A stretch of DNA of 32,294 bases from assembly GCA_014885115.2 (NCBI GenBank), contig WKLE02005347.1:9873-42166 (forward strand), written 5' to 3'. Of this stretch, positions 20,222-28,595 are shown piece by piece (positions within the stretch are counted from its first letter, which is position 1; each line of letters opens with the position of its first letter). Origin of the DNA: Asterionellopsis glacialis (Eukaryota; Bacillariophyta; Plagiogrammaphyceae; Rhaphoneidales; Asterionellopsidaceae). The notes beneath the pieces are model-generated. The model had not been told where the DNA came from and did not search any database. It saw only the letters and a list, made by a program, of their open reading frames with translations. The position numbers were made by a program, and so were the translations under genes.

Positions 20222-21393
20222 CTATTCTCCTCCTCTAGCTTCGTTAAATATCCTTTGAATCTCCTCCGCGTCAACAGGCTCTGGAGTTTGGGCTGCCTCC
20301 TCTTCTGATTCCATACAATCTATTTCATCGTCGGTTGAATTCGTGGTCACAATCTCTTCATATGCACCATGTATTTCAGAAGACTTCTTACGATTTGATT
20401 CATGATAAATTCGATGAATCTCAGCAAGATTTGGAACCTCACTTTTGTTACGTCTTGAAGGGAAACTGGTATTTTTCATCTTCAATCTCCACGGCCTCCA
20501 GACAATTTCATAAATACCATACAATATCAAAACTATCATCCCAAAAAAACAAGTTGTGAAAAGAGCAACTTGAGGATTGTATTTACGCATGAATGCAAAC
20601 AGACGGGTTGGTTTCATCGGAATGTCAATTTGAAATGCTATCCTTTTTCTTCTATGTGGCCATGTCGACTCCAACACCAAAACTACTCCTTTTATCTCAA
20701 TATTTTCGCGTGGCTTTGCACGGAACGTCGGCTTGAAGAAACTTGATTCAAGACGTGATCGTACAGTCCAAACGTAAGGCCCTTCCAACACCCACGTAAA
20801 TTTATTCATGTAGTCCTCTTGAATAGCTTCCACTACGAAATCACCTTGGGAAAAAGACAAAGATGTCACTTCCATTAATGTCTCACCATCGTTTGTAGTT
20901 TGCAAACAAAGGAATAATTCATCCTCATGCTTAATTCTTTCGTTTCCAATACATTCATTGGTTACGTTGCACCGACACACGTCAATTGCATCTCGGACGA
21001 TATCATCTAGCCGGGGAGACTTTGCGTGAGATATAATTGGAGCTAATTTTGCTTCATCTGTACTACTGGTTAAACTTAATATGTGATCTGGAGGGTGATT
21101 TTCCTCGGGTTGGAAAATATTTCTCTTCGCTATTTCTCTATGCCCGTTTCTCTTTGATTCGCGCTACAACAAAAGAAGTGAAAAAGCGGATTGCAGAAGT
21201 ATTAGAAACAACTTATAGTAGAGAACCTTCATAATAGCAAGTTTTAGCTTTTAGCATGGACTCAATTTTGAAATCGGTTATTGATAATGAAACTTACCAA
21301 GATTGTTCCCTTACTGTCATGGAAATATCCTCCGTTTACCAATGTATTGTGGACTAGGATTATCCAAGAGATGGATCGAGTTACGATCCTCAT
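20222..21393 (-). CDS. single-pass membrane protein of unknown function (two exons)
   Basis: Exon 1 is 21298-21393 and exon 2 is 20222-21163, with a 134-nt phase-0 intron (GTAAGTTT...TTTTGTTGTAG). The coding frame has no ATG for its first 90 codons in exon 2, so this exon is required; it supplies MRIVTRSISWIILVHNTLVN, a plausible signal peptide or anchor. The product is 345 aa. Seen: a Pro/Ser-rich stretch after the junction (ENHPPDHILSLTSS), a Cys cluster (VCRCNVTNEC, then FLCLQ), a beta-rich middle (FTWVLEGPYVWTVRSRLES) with a basic loop (HRRKRIAFQ), one transmembrane helix at about 231-253 (VALFTTCFFGMIVLILYGIYE), a basic stop-transfer (WRPWRLKMK) and an acidic C-terminal tail with two copies of a similar motif, LAEIHRIYHESN and AEEIQRIFNEAR. 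That repeat may be a tail-binding site. A type I topology is inferred. No family is recognised. Confidence 0.6.
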
Positions 21394-21988
21394 GGTCGTG
21401 TGACAATTGAATACCTTTACTGACTAGGATTTACACGTTTTAAAATATGTTCTCAGGTTCAGCCTACATGAAACACATTCATTTTCTTTTTGATTTTGAT
21501 ATCGTGAAGACATCTCTTCGTTCACGATATCAAATTTCCAAAATCGTGATGCTTAAAGCGTTGCTGCATGTGCAAACATCAAAAAAGGCGGGAAACAATT
21601 ATGGCACAGACACCCAATACATAACGGATACTCATCGTATTGGGCATAAGAAAACAAAAGTACACAGACAGGAAAACAAGATTTTTACAGTACATAACTT
21701 TAACCCGAAAGACCCTGATGACCACGTCACAGATCTCGCTCGCACTTACACACTTTTTTGGTGCACAAAAACGTAGCTGCGCAACTACGATCAAGTACTC
21801 AGGATGTGCATCGGTTGAAGGATGCGAGGACCCTCACCAAAGAATAGTCTAGTCCTTTCTGGACGAGCAATATCAATCAATTGTCCTACTCCGCACATAG
21901 ACCAGCACAGAATCCTTTTTTTTTAAGACTTACCAATATCACTGCAAGACTGCAAATTGAAGCTCTATTATTTCTTTTACTCAAAACG
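21394..21988. other. divergent intergenic region with strong inverted repeats
   Basis: Between two divergent gene starts. It carries a perfect 14-bp inverted repeat at 21495-21534 and an 8-bp one (CCCAATAC...GTATTGGG) at 21613-21644. The open frames here (21447-21776 plus, 21579-21794 minus) overlap on opposite strands and are probably chance. Confidence 0.4.
21495..21534. repeat. perfect inverted repeat, 14-bp arms, 12-nt loop
   Basis: TTTGATATCGTGAA (21495-21508) pairs fully with TTCACGATATCAAA (21521-21534) across a 12-nt loop. It lies about 105 bp upstream of the minus-strand start at 21393. It could be a cruciform or operator-like site, or a hairpin in a transcript. Confidence 0.7.
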
Positions 21989-23141
21989 ATGAAAAAATAT
22001 TCGAATCATATGAGAGCAGGTTTCTTGCTATTGTTACTCAAATCAGCAATTGGCTTTGTGGTTTCATCCTCTTCAAATTTACAAGTGTTACGATTTAGTT
22101 TGTATTCTACGAGTAATAACCATAATGACGATGCACTATATTTGCAAGATCGTCGATCGACGTTAAATCAGTTAGCGTTTGTCGTGCCACTACTTACTTT
22201 AAACAATGGAGGCGCTGAAGCTGCAGAGGTTACAACAGGGTTGAATACTGCCAATAGCATCACTACAACACCATCAACTTTAGCTAAAGTCACGGACAAA
22301 GTTTTCATGGATGTTCGTATTTCACGCGGGGATGGAACTTTTTACGTTCGAGATGATTTACCTGATACTCCAGAAAACAAAGTGTTTTACGGTAGACTTG
22401 TTTTAGGACTTTTTGGAGAGATTGCTCCTACTCATGTGAAGCGTTTCCTTACTTATGTCGATGTTACCTACAATCCATTAGATGATAATCCATTGCCAAG
22501 TTATGGAAGAAGTAACTTTCAAAGTTTTGATCAAGCGACCGGTAAGTTTAAGATAGGGTGCTTTTTCTCGATGGGGTGTTTTTGTTTCTTGAACCTGTCG
22601 AGGTTCTCATCATTTCATATCTTCCCCGATTGTTTCCGGCTCATGTTCAACAGGTTTGTTAATGGGAGGGTTCATTCCAAGTTTGGAAATTAAAGATATT
22701 GGTGGTTCGGCAGCAATCAAATATGGAGGCAGAATCTTACCTGCTTCTCTTTGGGCTGAGAAGAATGCCCCTCCAAAATTATCACACAACCAAAAGGGAT
22801 TGTTGACGCATCGGAATCTTGAACTTGCACCAATCTTTGGAGTTACGACACGTACCAATACAGCTGAATTAGATGGAACAAATACAGTCTTTGGTCAAAT
22901 TCTATTAGATGAGTCTTCCACCGAGTTTCTCAAAATTGTACAGGACTTGAAAACATATTCATTGGAACGACCATCCACTGAAGATGGCACGGCGGTTGAT
23001 GATGTTGCCAAGGTTGTGTTTGATGCTCAACGTCAGATTTTCCGTGGTGCTGCCAAGTCATTTGGTGACACTCGATTAAGTAAGGTGTACGAAGGAAAAT
23101 TATTACGACGCGTCGAAGTGACAAAGGTGGGCATTTTGTAG
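21989..23141 (+). CDS. divergent cyclophilin-type protein, thylakoid-lumen targeted (two exons)
   Basis: Exon 1 is 21989-22541 and exon 2 is 22654-23141. The intron is 112 nt (GTAAGTTT...TTCAACAG); the split codon makes Gly185, giving 346 aa. The N-terminus has a signal peptide (MRAGFLLLLLKSAIGFVVSS), a Ser-rich transit part, then DRRSTLNQLAFVVPLLTLNN (54-73) and AEAAEV: twin arginine, hydrophobic core and an AxA-type site, as in lumen proteins of the Tat pathway. The mature part starts like cyclophilins (KVFMDVRISRGDGTF... then GRLVLGLFGEIAPTHVKRFL, compare the usual 'R..ieLf.d..P.t..NF'), and ends with NTVFGQILLDESSTEFLKIV (compare 'h..FG.v..G.d.v..i'). The FHR and MQGGD catalytic stretch is replaced by LLMGGFIPSLEI, so isomerase activity is doubtful. 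It resembles plant lumen cyclophilins of the CYP26/37/38 kind. An ATG 21 bp downstream (22010) is a possible alternative start. Confidence 0.8.
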
Positions 23142-23404
23142 CGGAAAGTAGGGGAAAGAATCAAATACAACATTAACCAAAGTATTGAACTACGTGCGTG
23201 CTACTCAATCTAAAGCGCGTAATCGCTAGTAGCAATAAGTTAAATTATGAATCATAATTTATTTCTGCAGAGCAACTCCAACTTTCAAGTTGTGATATGT
23301 GAAACTTGAAAATTCTACCTACGAAGAAAATACATCAGAACTTGCGTCAAAAATGAGCATAACTTTCAAAAAGCTTTCTATCCATACTTTAATAAAAAGA
23401 TATT

Positions 23405-24844
23405 TTAGTCGGAGGTTTTTGTTCCAAATTGGTTTAAGGCTGAGGCAAGAACAGCTCCGCTGATATGTACAGTGAGTGCCACGCCCAAGATATCCATCAA
23501 TACCTGAATAGTTGTACTTGAATGTGCTGGATCTATATGGCATTTCTTCATTCCCAAGGGAAGGAATACACCAATCACAATACTGGTAAGGACGATGATG
23601 AATAAACTTATGGTGATGGCAAATGTTTCTTGGATGGGTGTTAAGAATAGCAATGCACGTATACACCCAGTAAAGCCTAAAATAAAACTGAGGCATAATG
23701 CCATTTTCATTTCACAACGTAAGAATGGCTTGAGGGTACGTGAATTTAACGCCCCCACAGCCAAACCACGAATGACACGAACGGATGCTTGATTTCCGGC
23801 ATTTCCTCCCGCACCCACCAACATGGTGAGAAACTGTACAATAACAGCGTGTTTTTGTAACATGGCTTCATTGTTCTTTAAAATAAAGGACGAACATGAT
23901 TGTAAAATCATTAATCCAACCAACCAACTAGATCGATCCCATAACAATCTCATAAACTCTTCACGACTTTCTACCATTAATGCTTCTTCGTCATCGTGAT
24001 TTTCAAGATCATCCTCATAATCATTGTAAAAATAATCATTAACACCATCTTCATCAGAGGAGGCATTATCATCGAATGAAAAATCACCATCATCTGATAA
24101 TTTTTCCTTGATATGAATAGCATCGGAATCAGATAGCTTTCTCTGTAATAAATACTTTTTCAATTTTTGTCTGGATTTAGATTTCGGTGATGAACTTGGC
24201 GATGTTCGTACAGTTTTTGTGTTCTTTGACGAATTATTATCATTTAACAAATCAGGTAATTCAATGGCAATGGAAGATATTTCTTCTTCTGTCACGTCCT
24301 TCATTGGCAGTCCTGTATGTCTAGGTGAATGATGCCGACGATGAATACCTGTAGTAGGTGATGGTGATTGTACTTCTTGACGTTGTACTTGGTGTGGAAC
24401 AAGATTCATTGTAGGTTGGGATATCGTCTTGTCGTGAGTGGTGTTCTTATCCTCAGTGCTCTCATTATCATCTTCATCATCTCGTTCTTCACAGGATGGT
24501 ACTCTTTGAATTGTATTTGACCATCCTTTATGATTTGAACCACGTCCCATACGACGTGCAACCTCTCGTAATGAAGCATTTTCTTCTTGTTTCTCCATTT
24601 CTTTTTTCTTTTTCTTCTTTTTACTTTTGGCCGTACTTTGCTGTTGCTGTTGTTGAAGACGTTCAACCTCTAATTGAAGTTGTAATATTTGTACTTTTAG
24701 ATTTTCATTTTCATTTATGACCTGATCTTTTGACCTTTTTGGTCTATTATCATTCCCAGTGATTGATTTATTGTTCGCTCTTTCACTATTGGAAGTACCA
24801 TGTTTTTTGAGCAAATTTGTATGTTCGTGCTTATTGCTAGGCAT
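23405..24844 (-). CDS. MgtE/SLC41-type magnesium transporter with long disordered N-terminus
   Basis: 479 aa, single exon. The C-terminal part (about 297-470) is one MgtE-type membrane domain with five hydrophobic segments: 306-322, 331-348, 379-402, 407-431 and 445-470. Signature residues seen: VGAGGNAGNQASVRVIRGLA (343-362), the conserved MgtE pore motif; HIDPAHSSTT (436-445); and Asp451 in the last helix (VLMDILGVAL). MgtE and SLC41 proteins move Mg2+ and other divalent ions and use this GGN and DPA pattern. No N-domain or CBS regulatory domain is present. Instead the first 290 residues are disordered: a Gln/Lys-rich coiled coil (ENENLKVQILQLQLEVERLQ, then a Q6 run and a K7 run), followed by Ser/Asp/Glu-rich stretches. 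Eukaryotic SLC41 members usually carry two MgtE domains, so this single-domain form presumably dimerises. Cell membrane or organelle location is not readable. The start is the first ATG. Confidence 0.85.
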   Translation of the reverse strand: MPSNKHEHTNLLKKHGTSNSERANNKSITGNDNRPKRSKDQVINENENLKVQILQLQLEVERLQQQQQQSTAKSKKKKKKKEMEKQEENASLREVARRMGRGSNHKGWSNTIQRVPSCEERDDEDDNESTEDKNTTHDKTISQPTMNLVPHQVQRQEVQSPSPTTGIHRRHHSPRHTGLPMKDVTEEEISSIAIELPDLLNDNNSSKNTKTVRTSPSSSPKSKSRQKLKKYLLQRKLSDSDAIHIKEKLSDDGDFSFDDNASSDEDGVNDYFYNDYEDDLENHDDEEALMVESREEFMRLLWDRSSWLVGLMILQSCSSFILKNNEAMLQKHAVIVQFLTMLVGAGGNAGNQASVRVIRGLAVGALNSRTLKPFLRCEMKMALCLSFILGFTGCIRALLFLTPIQETFAITISLFIIVLTSIVIGVFLPLGMKKCHIDPAHSSTTIQVLMDILGVALTVHISGAVLASALNQFGTKTSD

Positions 24845-24899
24845 GATTGCAGAGTAGGGTAAAATATTTAGTATAATATTACAATCCTTTTAGGTGACT

Positions 24900-25175
24900 T
24901 TAATGTTGCACCTTTCTAGTGTCGAACAAAAGAAAATTGAAAGGTCTTGGAGGGAACTGTTCAAATTCAAATAGTTCTGTGTATTCTGCAGATAGTTGAA
25001 GTGTCAAATGAGAACAGGATGGTCTGTGTTTCGCTAACTCGATGTTAGCGTGGCGTTGCGGTGTATACAAGGAGCATGCGACGATGACCATCGCAGTGCC
25101 CGAGAGAAAAACCGAAATCACACCCACTTCAAAAACGAACCTGTTTTCCTCCTGCCAGGCAAGGTATCCTACCAC
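24900..25175 (-). CDS. possible small membrane-associated protein or lone exon
   Basis: The frame runs 91 codons from a GTG at 25175; the first ATG lies inside it (about 25091), leaving 63 codons. A hydrophobic helix (GVISVFLSGTAMVIVACSLY) is followed by a hydrophilic tail. An acceptor-like site (TTGCCTGGCAG) just inside the frame suggests this may be a last exon of a gene whose 5' part I could not find. It starts 56 bp beyond the MgtE start, in the same strand. No family is recognised, and chance is possible. Confidence 0.25.
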   Translation of the reverse strand: MVGYLAWQEENRFVFEVGVISVFLSGTAMVIVACSLYTPQRHANIELAKHRPSCSHLTLQLSAEYTELFEFEQFPPRPFNFLLFDTRKVQH

Positions 25176-26174
25176 ATAGAAAACATACTAGGTACAGCGT
25201 GCCACTTTAGACCATAAGATAAAATGCATATTCCTACAATATTATATATATTTTCAAACAAATAATCAGTTAGTTGATAAAACGACACTTTTCTTACTTA
25301 TCGATCGTTTGTTTAATTAGTGAATCTTCGAAGATTTTGGTTTTTCGCATCCTCTACTATTACTATCATGTCTAATTTTATACGAAGGTGCAAAATTTTT
25401 ATTTACGGTACTTCGAATTTTATTTTTTACAAATACAAGATTAACGGTGCAACTGTACAAGATTAGACTACGTCGTCTGCTCGCCAAAATAAAAATTTTG
25501 TAAATCGTTTGAAATTCTCAGGGGTATTCGTGTGCTGTTCCAGGTACAACGCTTGTATAAGAACTCTTTTCACATAAGTGTGAATCCAAACTACCTGGTA
25601 TTCCACGAGTAATACGGATTTTGGTGCATATATGAGACTGAGAGAAAAAATATGCCAGTACAATGTACATGGTACAGAGTGATTACCTACTACCGTACTC
25701 TCTAGAGTAGGTTAATGTAGGACTTCAAGAAGACAGACAGTAAAAGGTATTCCTTGAGTCTAACCTACCAGGATTTCAGTAGGGATTATAAACACCGTAA
25801 GATGATAGAATCGAAGAGTTGATCGAGCAAGCCAACCTGCCAAAAATCCGAGTCTTTCCACATTTTTTCAACGCATCAAGTGTAGATCTCGATCGGTTTT
25901 TTCTTTGTCTTAGTGATCTTCTCGATGATACGATATCTCGACTCTCCCCTGCTTTAATTCTATGGGACCATCTAGTACGTCCATCTCATAAATGATCGTC
26001 TTATTTCTAAAATAAAATAATTTCTGAATAGACAATTTCTATCCTATTCTTACTTTAGAGAGAAAAGACGAAAGATAGCATTAATCAACCCAAACGTACA
26101 GTGCGACGAAGGATAATAAGAACGCTGACCGTTGACCATACTATTTTTGACAACTAACAACTTACCTATCTACC
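25176..26174. other. intergenic region upstream of the carbonic-anhydrase-like gene
   Basis: About 1 kb, AT-rich, without a convincing gene. The minus-strand frame 25463-25663 (66 codons) has no recognisable content. There is one inverted TACCAGGTA copy at 25592-25600, and near-matches at about 25535 (TCCAGGTA) and 25764 (TACCAGGAT). Confidence 0.4.
25592..25600 (-). promoter_or_regulatory. TACCTGGTA (inverted TACCAGGTA) motif
   Basis: Exact copy of the recurrent intergenic 9-mer in reverse orientation, about 575 bp upstream of the ATG at 26175. Confidence 0.35.
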
Positions 26175-27473
26175 ATGTCATCTTTGAATCAAAAACTTAT
26201 AGCATACGTTGCACTTGTTGTCGCCGTACCACTATTTCTAATATTTGCACTGCAGGAGGGTGACAATGGTACACCTTTATCATTTTACAATAGTCGGAAA
26301 ACACAACAATTACGTCGAAAGTTGGGAAGTTCTCTTAAATTAAGTTGGGTAATCAAGAATTCACCTTCCGCTTCATCGTCATCTACAAATGATAAAACAC
26401 AAGAAGAACAACAAAAAGATATGATACGAGTTGGACCCAAACGTAAAGGTAATAAGCAGTCCACGACAATGGCACAGTCATCGTCATTTTCCTACAACTA
26501 TGTATTGGGTGACGCGTTGGGACCTGATAATTGGCATACTTTAGTTTCATCGTCATCCACTACACAACAAAATTATTGTAATGACAAACAAAATTATGTC
26601 GAAAGTCCAATCAATGTACAACACGGAACAATAACAAATCAATGTAATTCAGTACGACCCCTACAAATATCTCATGAAGATACGACATTAAGTTCTTCCG
26701 AGTCTTGTCGGTACAAGGATATTTCATTTGATATAACCAAATATGGACTGCAACTTTATTTTTTGGATTCTTCTTCTCTGTGCAAACGTCCACAGTTGTT
26801 ACTACCCAATGGACTTGGTGTACATTGGACTTTTACCAATCTTCAAGTCAAATTGAAAAGTGAACATTATGTAAATGGAAGGCAATATGATGGTGAACTC
26901 CAATTAGAACATGAGCATACAGCAGATGATCCTAGTCGTACAGTTGTGTCTGTCATGTTGGATGCAAGCGGATATACACCAAATTCTCTGATTGAATCAT
27001 TGTTGAAACGCTGGGAACAAAAATGGATGGAACTTCAACAAGAATGTGATGGATCATTGAACAATAGTATCAACGACCATGGTAATGATGACATACTATT
27101 TCCCTACGATCAATTTTGGAAAGAAGCAAGGCTTTCGACAGCACCACAACAGACAAGTACAGGCACAACAACAACAACATCAACTTCCTTTTTCCAATAT
27201 CAAGGAACTCAAACTGTACCTCCCTGTCAATCGGGTATATCCTGGATTATATTAGAACATCCAATAATCATATCAAAAATTCAATTCAAACGTTTAGCTA
27301 AACTTATGGAACGATATATGGATCCATCGGCTGGTGGCTGTCAAGAATACCCCACCGTTGCTTCTCCGCATGGTGAAATTAGTCGACCACTTCCTAGTAC
27401 CCGGACTTTGGGAGAAGGAAGTTCTTCAAGTGGAATACCAGTTTATTATTGCGAAACGCCATTGACATCTTAA
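26175..27473 (+). CDS. alpha-carbonic-anhydrase-like protein lacking zinc ligands
   Basis: 432 aa, single exon. An N-terminal hydrophobic segment (LIAYVALVVAVPLFLIFALQ, 8-27) is a signal peptide or type II anchor. After a Ser/Thr/Gln-rich linker comes an alpha-carbonic-anhydrase fold: NYVLGDALGPDNWHTL (108-123), ESPINV (143-148), SEHYVNGRQYDGELQLEH (229-246) and QYQGTQTVPPCQSGISWIIL (341-360), each matching a known block of the family. In active enzymes, two zinc histidines sit in QFHFHW just before SEH, and the third in ELHLVH. Here those places read QVKLK (Lys226, Lys228) and ELQLEH (Gln243). All three ligands are lost, so CO2 hydration by the usual mechanism is not expected. The family includes such zinc-less 'CA-related' proteins that act as binding domains. 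The Glu of SEH and the Thr of the TPPC-like loop remain. Confidence 0.75.
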   Translation: MSSLNQKLIAYVALVVAVPLFLIFALQEGDNGTPLSFYNSRKTQQLRRKLGSSLKLSWVIKNSPSASSSSTNDKTQEEQQKDMIRVGPKRKGNKQSTTMAQSSSFSYNYVLGDALGPDNWHTLVSSSSTTQQNYCNDKQNYVESPINVQHGTITNQCNSVRPLQISHEDTTLSSSESCRYKDISFDITKYGLQLYFLDSSSLCKRPQLLLPNGLGVHWTFTNLQVKLKSEHYVNGRQYDGELQLEHEHTADDPSRTVVSVMLDASGYTPNSLIESLLKRWEQKWMELQQECDGSLNNSINDHGNDDILFPYDQFWKEARLSTAPQQTSTGTTTTTSTSFFQYQGTQTVPPCQSGISWIILEHPIIISKIQFKRLAKLMERYMDPSAGGCQEYPTVASPHGEISRPLPSTRTLGEGSSSSGIPVYYCETPLTS

Positions 27474-27734
27474 AGAATCAGAAGTTCCTTACTGGTTCAA
27501 AATGGGCCACACTCTAGACTCTAGGCAGATCTACATGATTGTATTATTCGTTGCAAATGACAAGAAGACCTGGAAAACTTATTTTTATACCATGAAGAGT
27601 TATTCTAAACCATAGCTTACATACTGTTTCGCCTTCTAATTTAAATGATTTCTTGTCACTGAATGACGAAATGACCTTTCGGAATACTAGACTCTAGAAT
27701 GAGTTTATTGTTGGACTGAAGATATGCAATACTG

Positions 27735-27743
27735 TACCAGGTA
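27735..27743 (+). promoter_or_regulatory. TACCAGGTA motif
   Basis: Exact copy of the recurrent 9-mer, about 260 bp downstream of the carbonic-anhydrase-like stop codon and about 850 bp upstream of the next gene. Confidence 0.35.
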
Positions 27744-27993
27744 AAAAAATCTGAGCACACTTTGAAATGGGTCTACTGACAGAAAACTGATTGTTCATGC
27801 ATGATGGATAAAGGTTAAAGCTAAAAAAGTCGGTCCCGTTACGCGAGTTTCAGCCGTTAAAATTTCTTCCAACGGAAGCGTTTAATCCATGTACTATGTA
27901 GGATATACTATAAGTATTCAAATATGCATGTTTAAGGGGCACATAAAAAACGAGAATTTACTTATTGAAACTTTCTGATTCGCCGGCACTGTT

Positions 27994-28197
27994 ATGTATG
28001 TTCTAGTTCAAAAAATATTCAAACGTGACTTGGGCATCTCCCGCCCCTTTTCTTGTTATATTATTGGTGATTGTGTTATGAAGGAGCTAAAATTTTACTA
28101 TGAGCTAGGAAAATATAATATTGTAGAAACCTACGGGGGAAATACCTATGATCTTGGAGTCTTGCCTTTTCACATCAAATCCCGAGAATCAGAATAA
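27994..28197 (+). CDS. small unrecognised open frame or gene fragment (67 aa)
   Basis: ATG-started frame that ends LKFYYELGKYNIVETYGG followed by NTYDLGVLPFHIKSRESE. The composition looks protein-like, with normal aromatic and charged content, unlike most intergenic frames here. I recognise no family and see no upstream exon with a good donor. It may be a fragment of a larger gene. Confidence 0.25.
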   Translation: MYVLVQKIFKRDLGISRPFSCYIIGDCVMKELKFYYELGKYNIVETYGGNTYDLGVLPFHIKSRESE

Positions 28198-28540
28198 TTA
28201 ATTTTTGTTTGTAGTGCATGCATCATCTCGGTTTGTGGGACTCTACAGCTAGAGGAATAGTAAACAACACAAACCCATCCTGCGCACCTCTTGAGAACTC
28301 TATTCTTGACTGGGATTAAAAGTATAGATCAGGCAATAGAGGGTTACACAAAGTCTATCTTTCTGACAATTAGAAAGTGAAACACAGTGGTTGATCCCGT
28401 TACTCTACGGTCGATTTGTTCGTGTAAGATTTGGTGCACTCGAAACGAGCGGCGTTTCTTGTTAACTAACTAGAGCAAAGAGCAGTAGGAAAAGGTTTTC
28501 ACTCCATGGTCAAGAACTAGAGTCAAAGCAACATATCAGG

Positions 28541-28555
28541 ATATATATATATATA
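28541..28555. repeat. (AT)n microsatellite
   Basis: Seven AT units directly upstream (about 40 bp) of the ATG at 28596. It could act as a TATA-like element or an easily melted stretch in the promoter or 5' UTR. Confidence 0.7.
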
Positions 28556-28595
28556 ATACTTGACAACTCGTAATTCATAACAGTCTCTCAGCACA

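Larger units (their letters stand above)
27474..28595. other. intergenic region
   Basis: About 1.1 kb with no secure gene. It holds TACCAGGTA at 27735, the 11-mer CTAGACTCTAG twice (27514 and 27687, 173 bp apart), a small open frame at 27994-28197 listed separately, and an (AT)n run close to the next start codon. Confidence 0.4.

Noticed and set aside
21447..21794. Opposing open frames in the divergent region
   Set aside because: Mutually overlapping on both strands around inverted repeats; the translations look non-natural.
25463..25663. 66-codon minus-strand frame
   Set aside because: No motif and no splice signal tying it to the 24900-25175 frame.
27514..27697. 11-mer CTAGACTCTAG repeated 173 bp apart
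   Set aside because: Only two copies and partly self-symmetrical (TCTAGA-like); too weak to claim a repeat.
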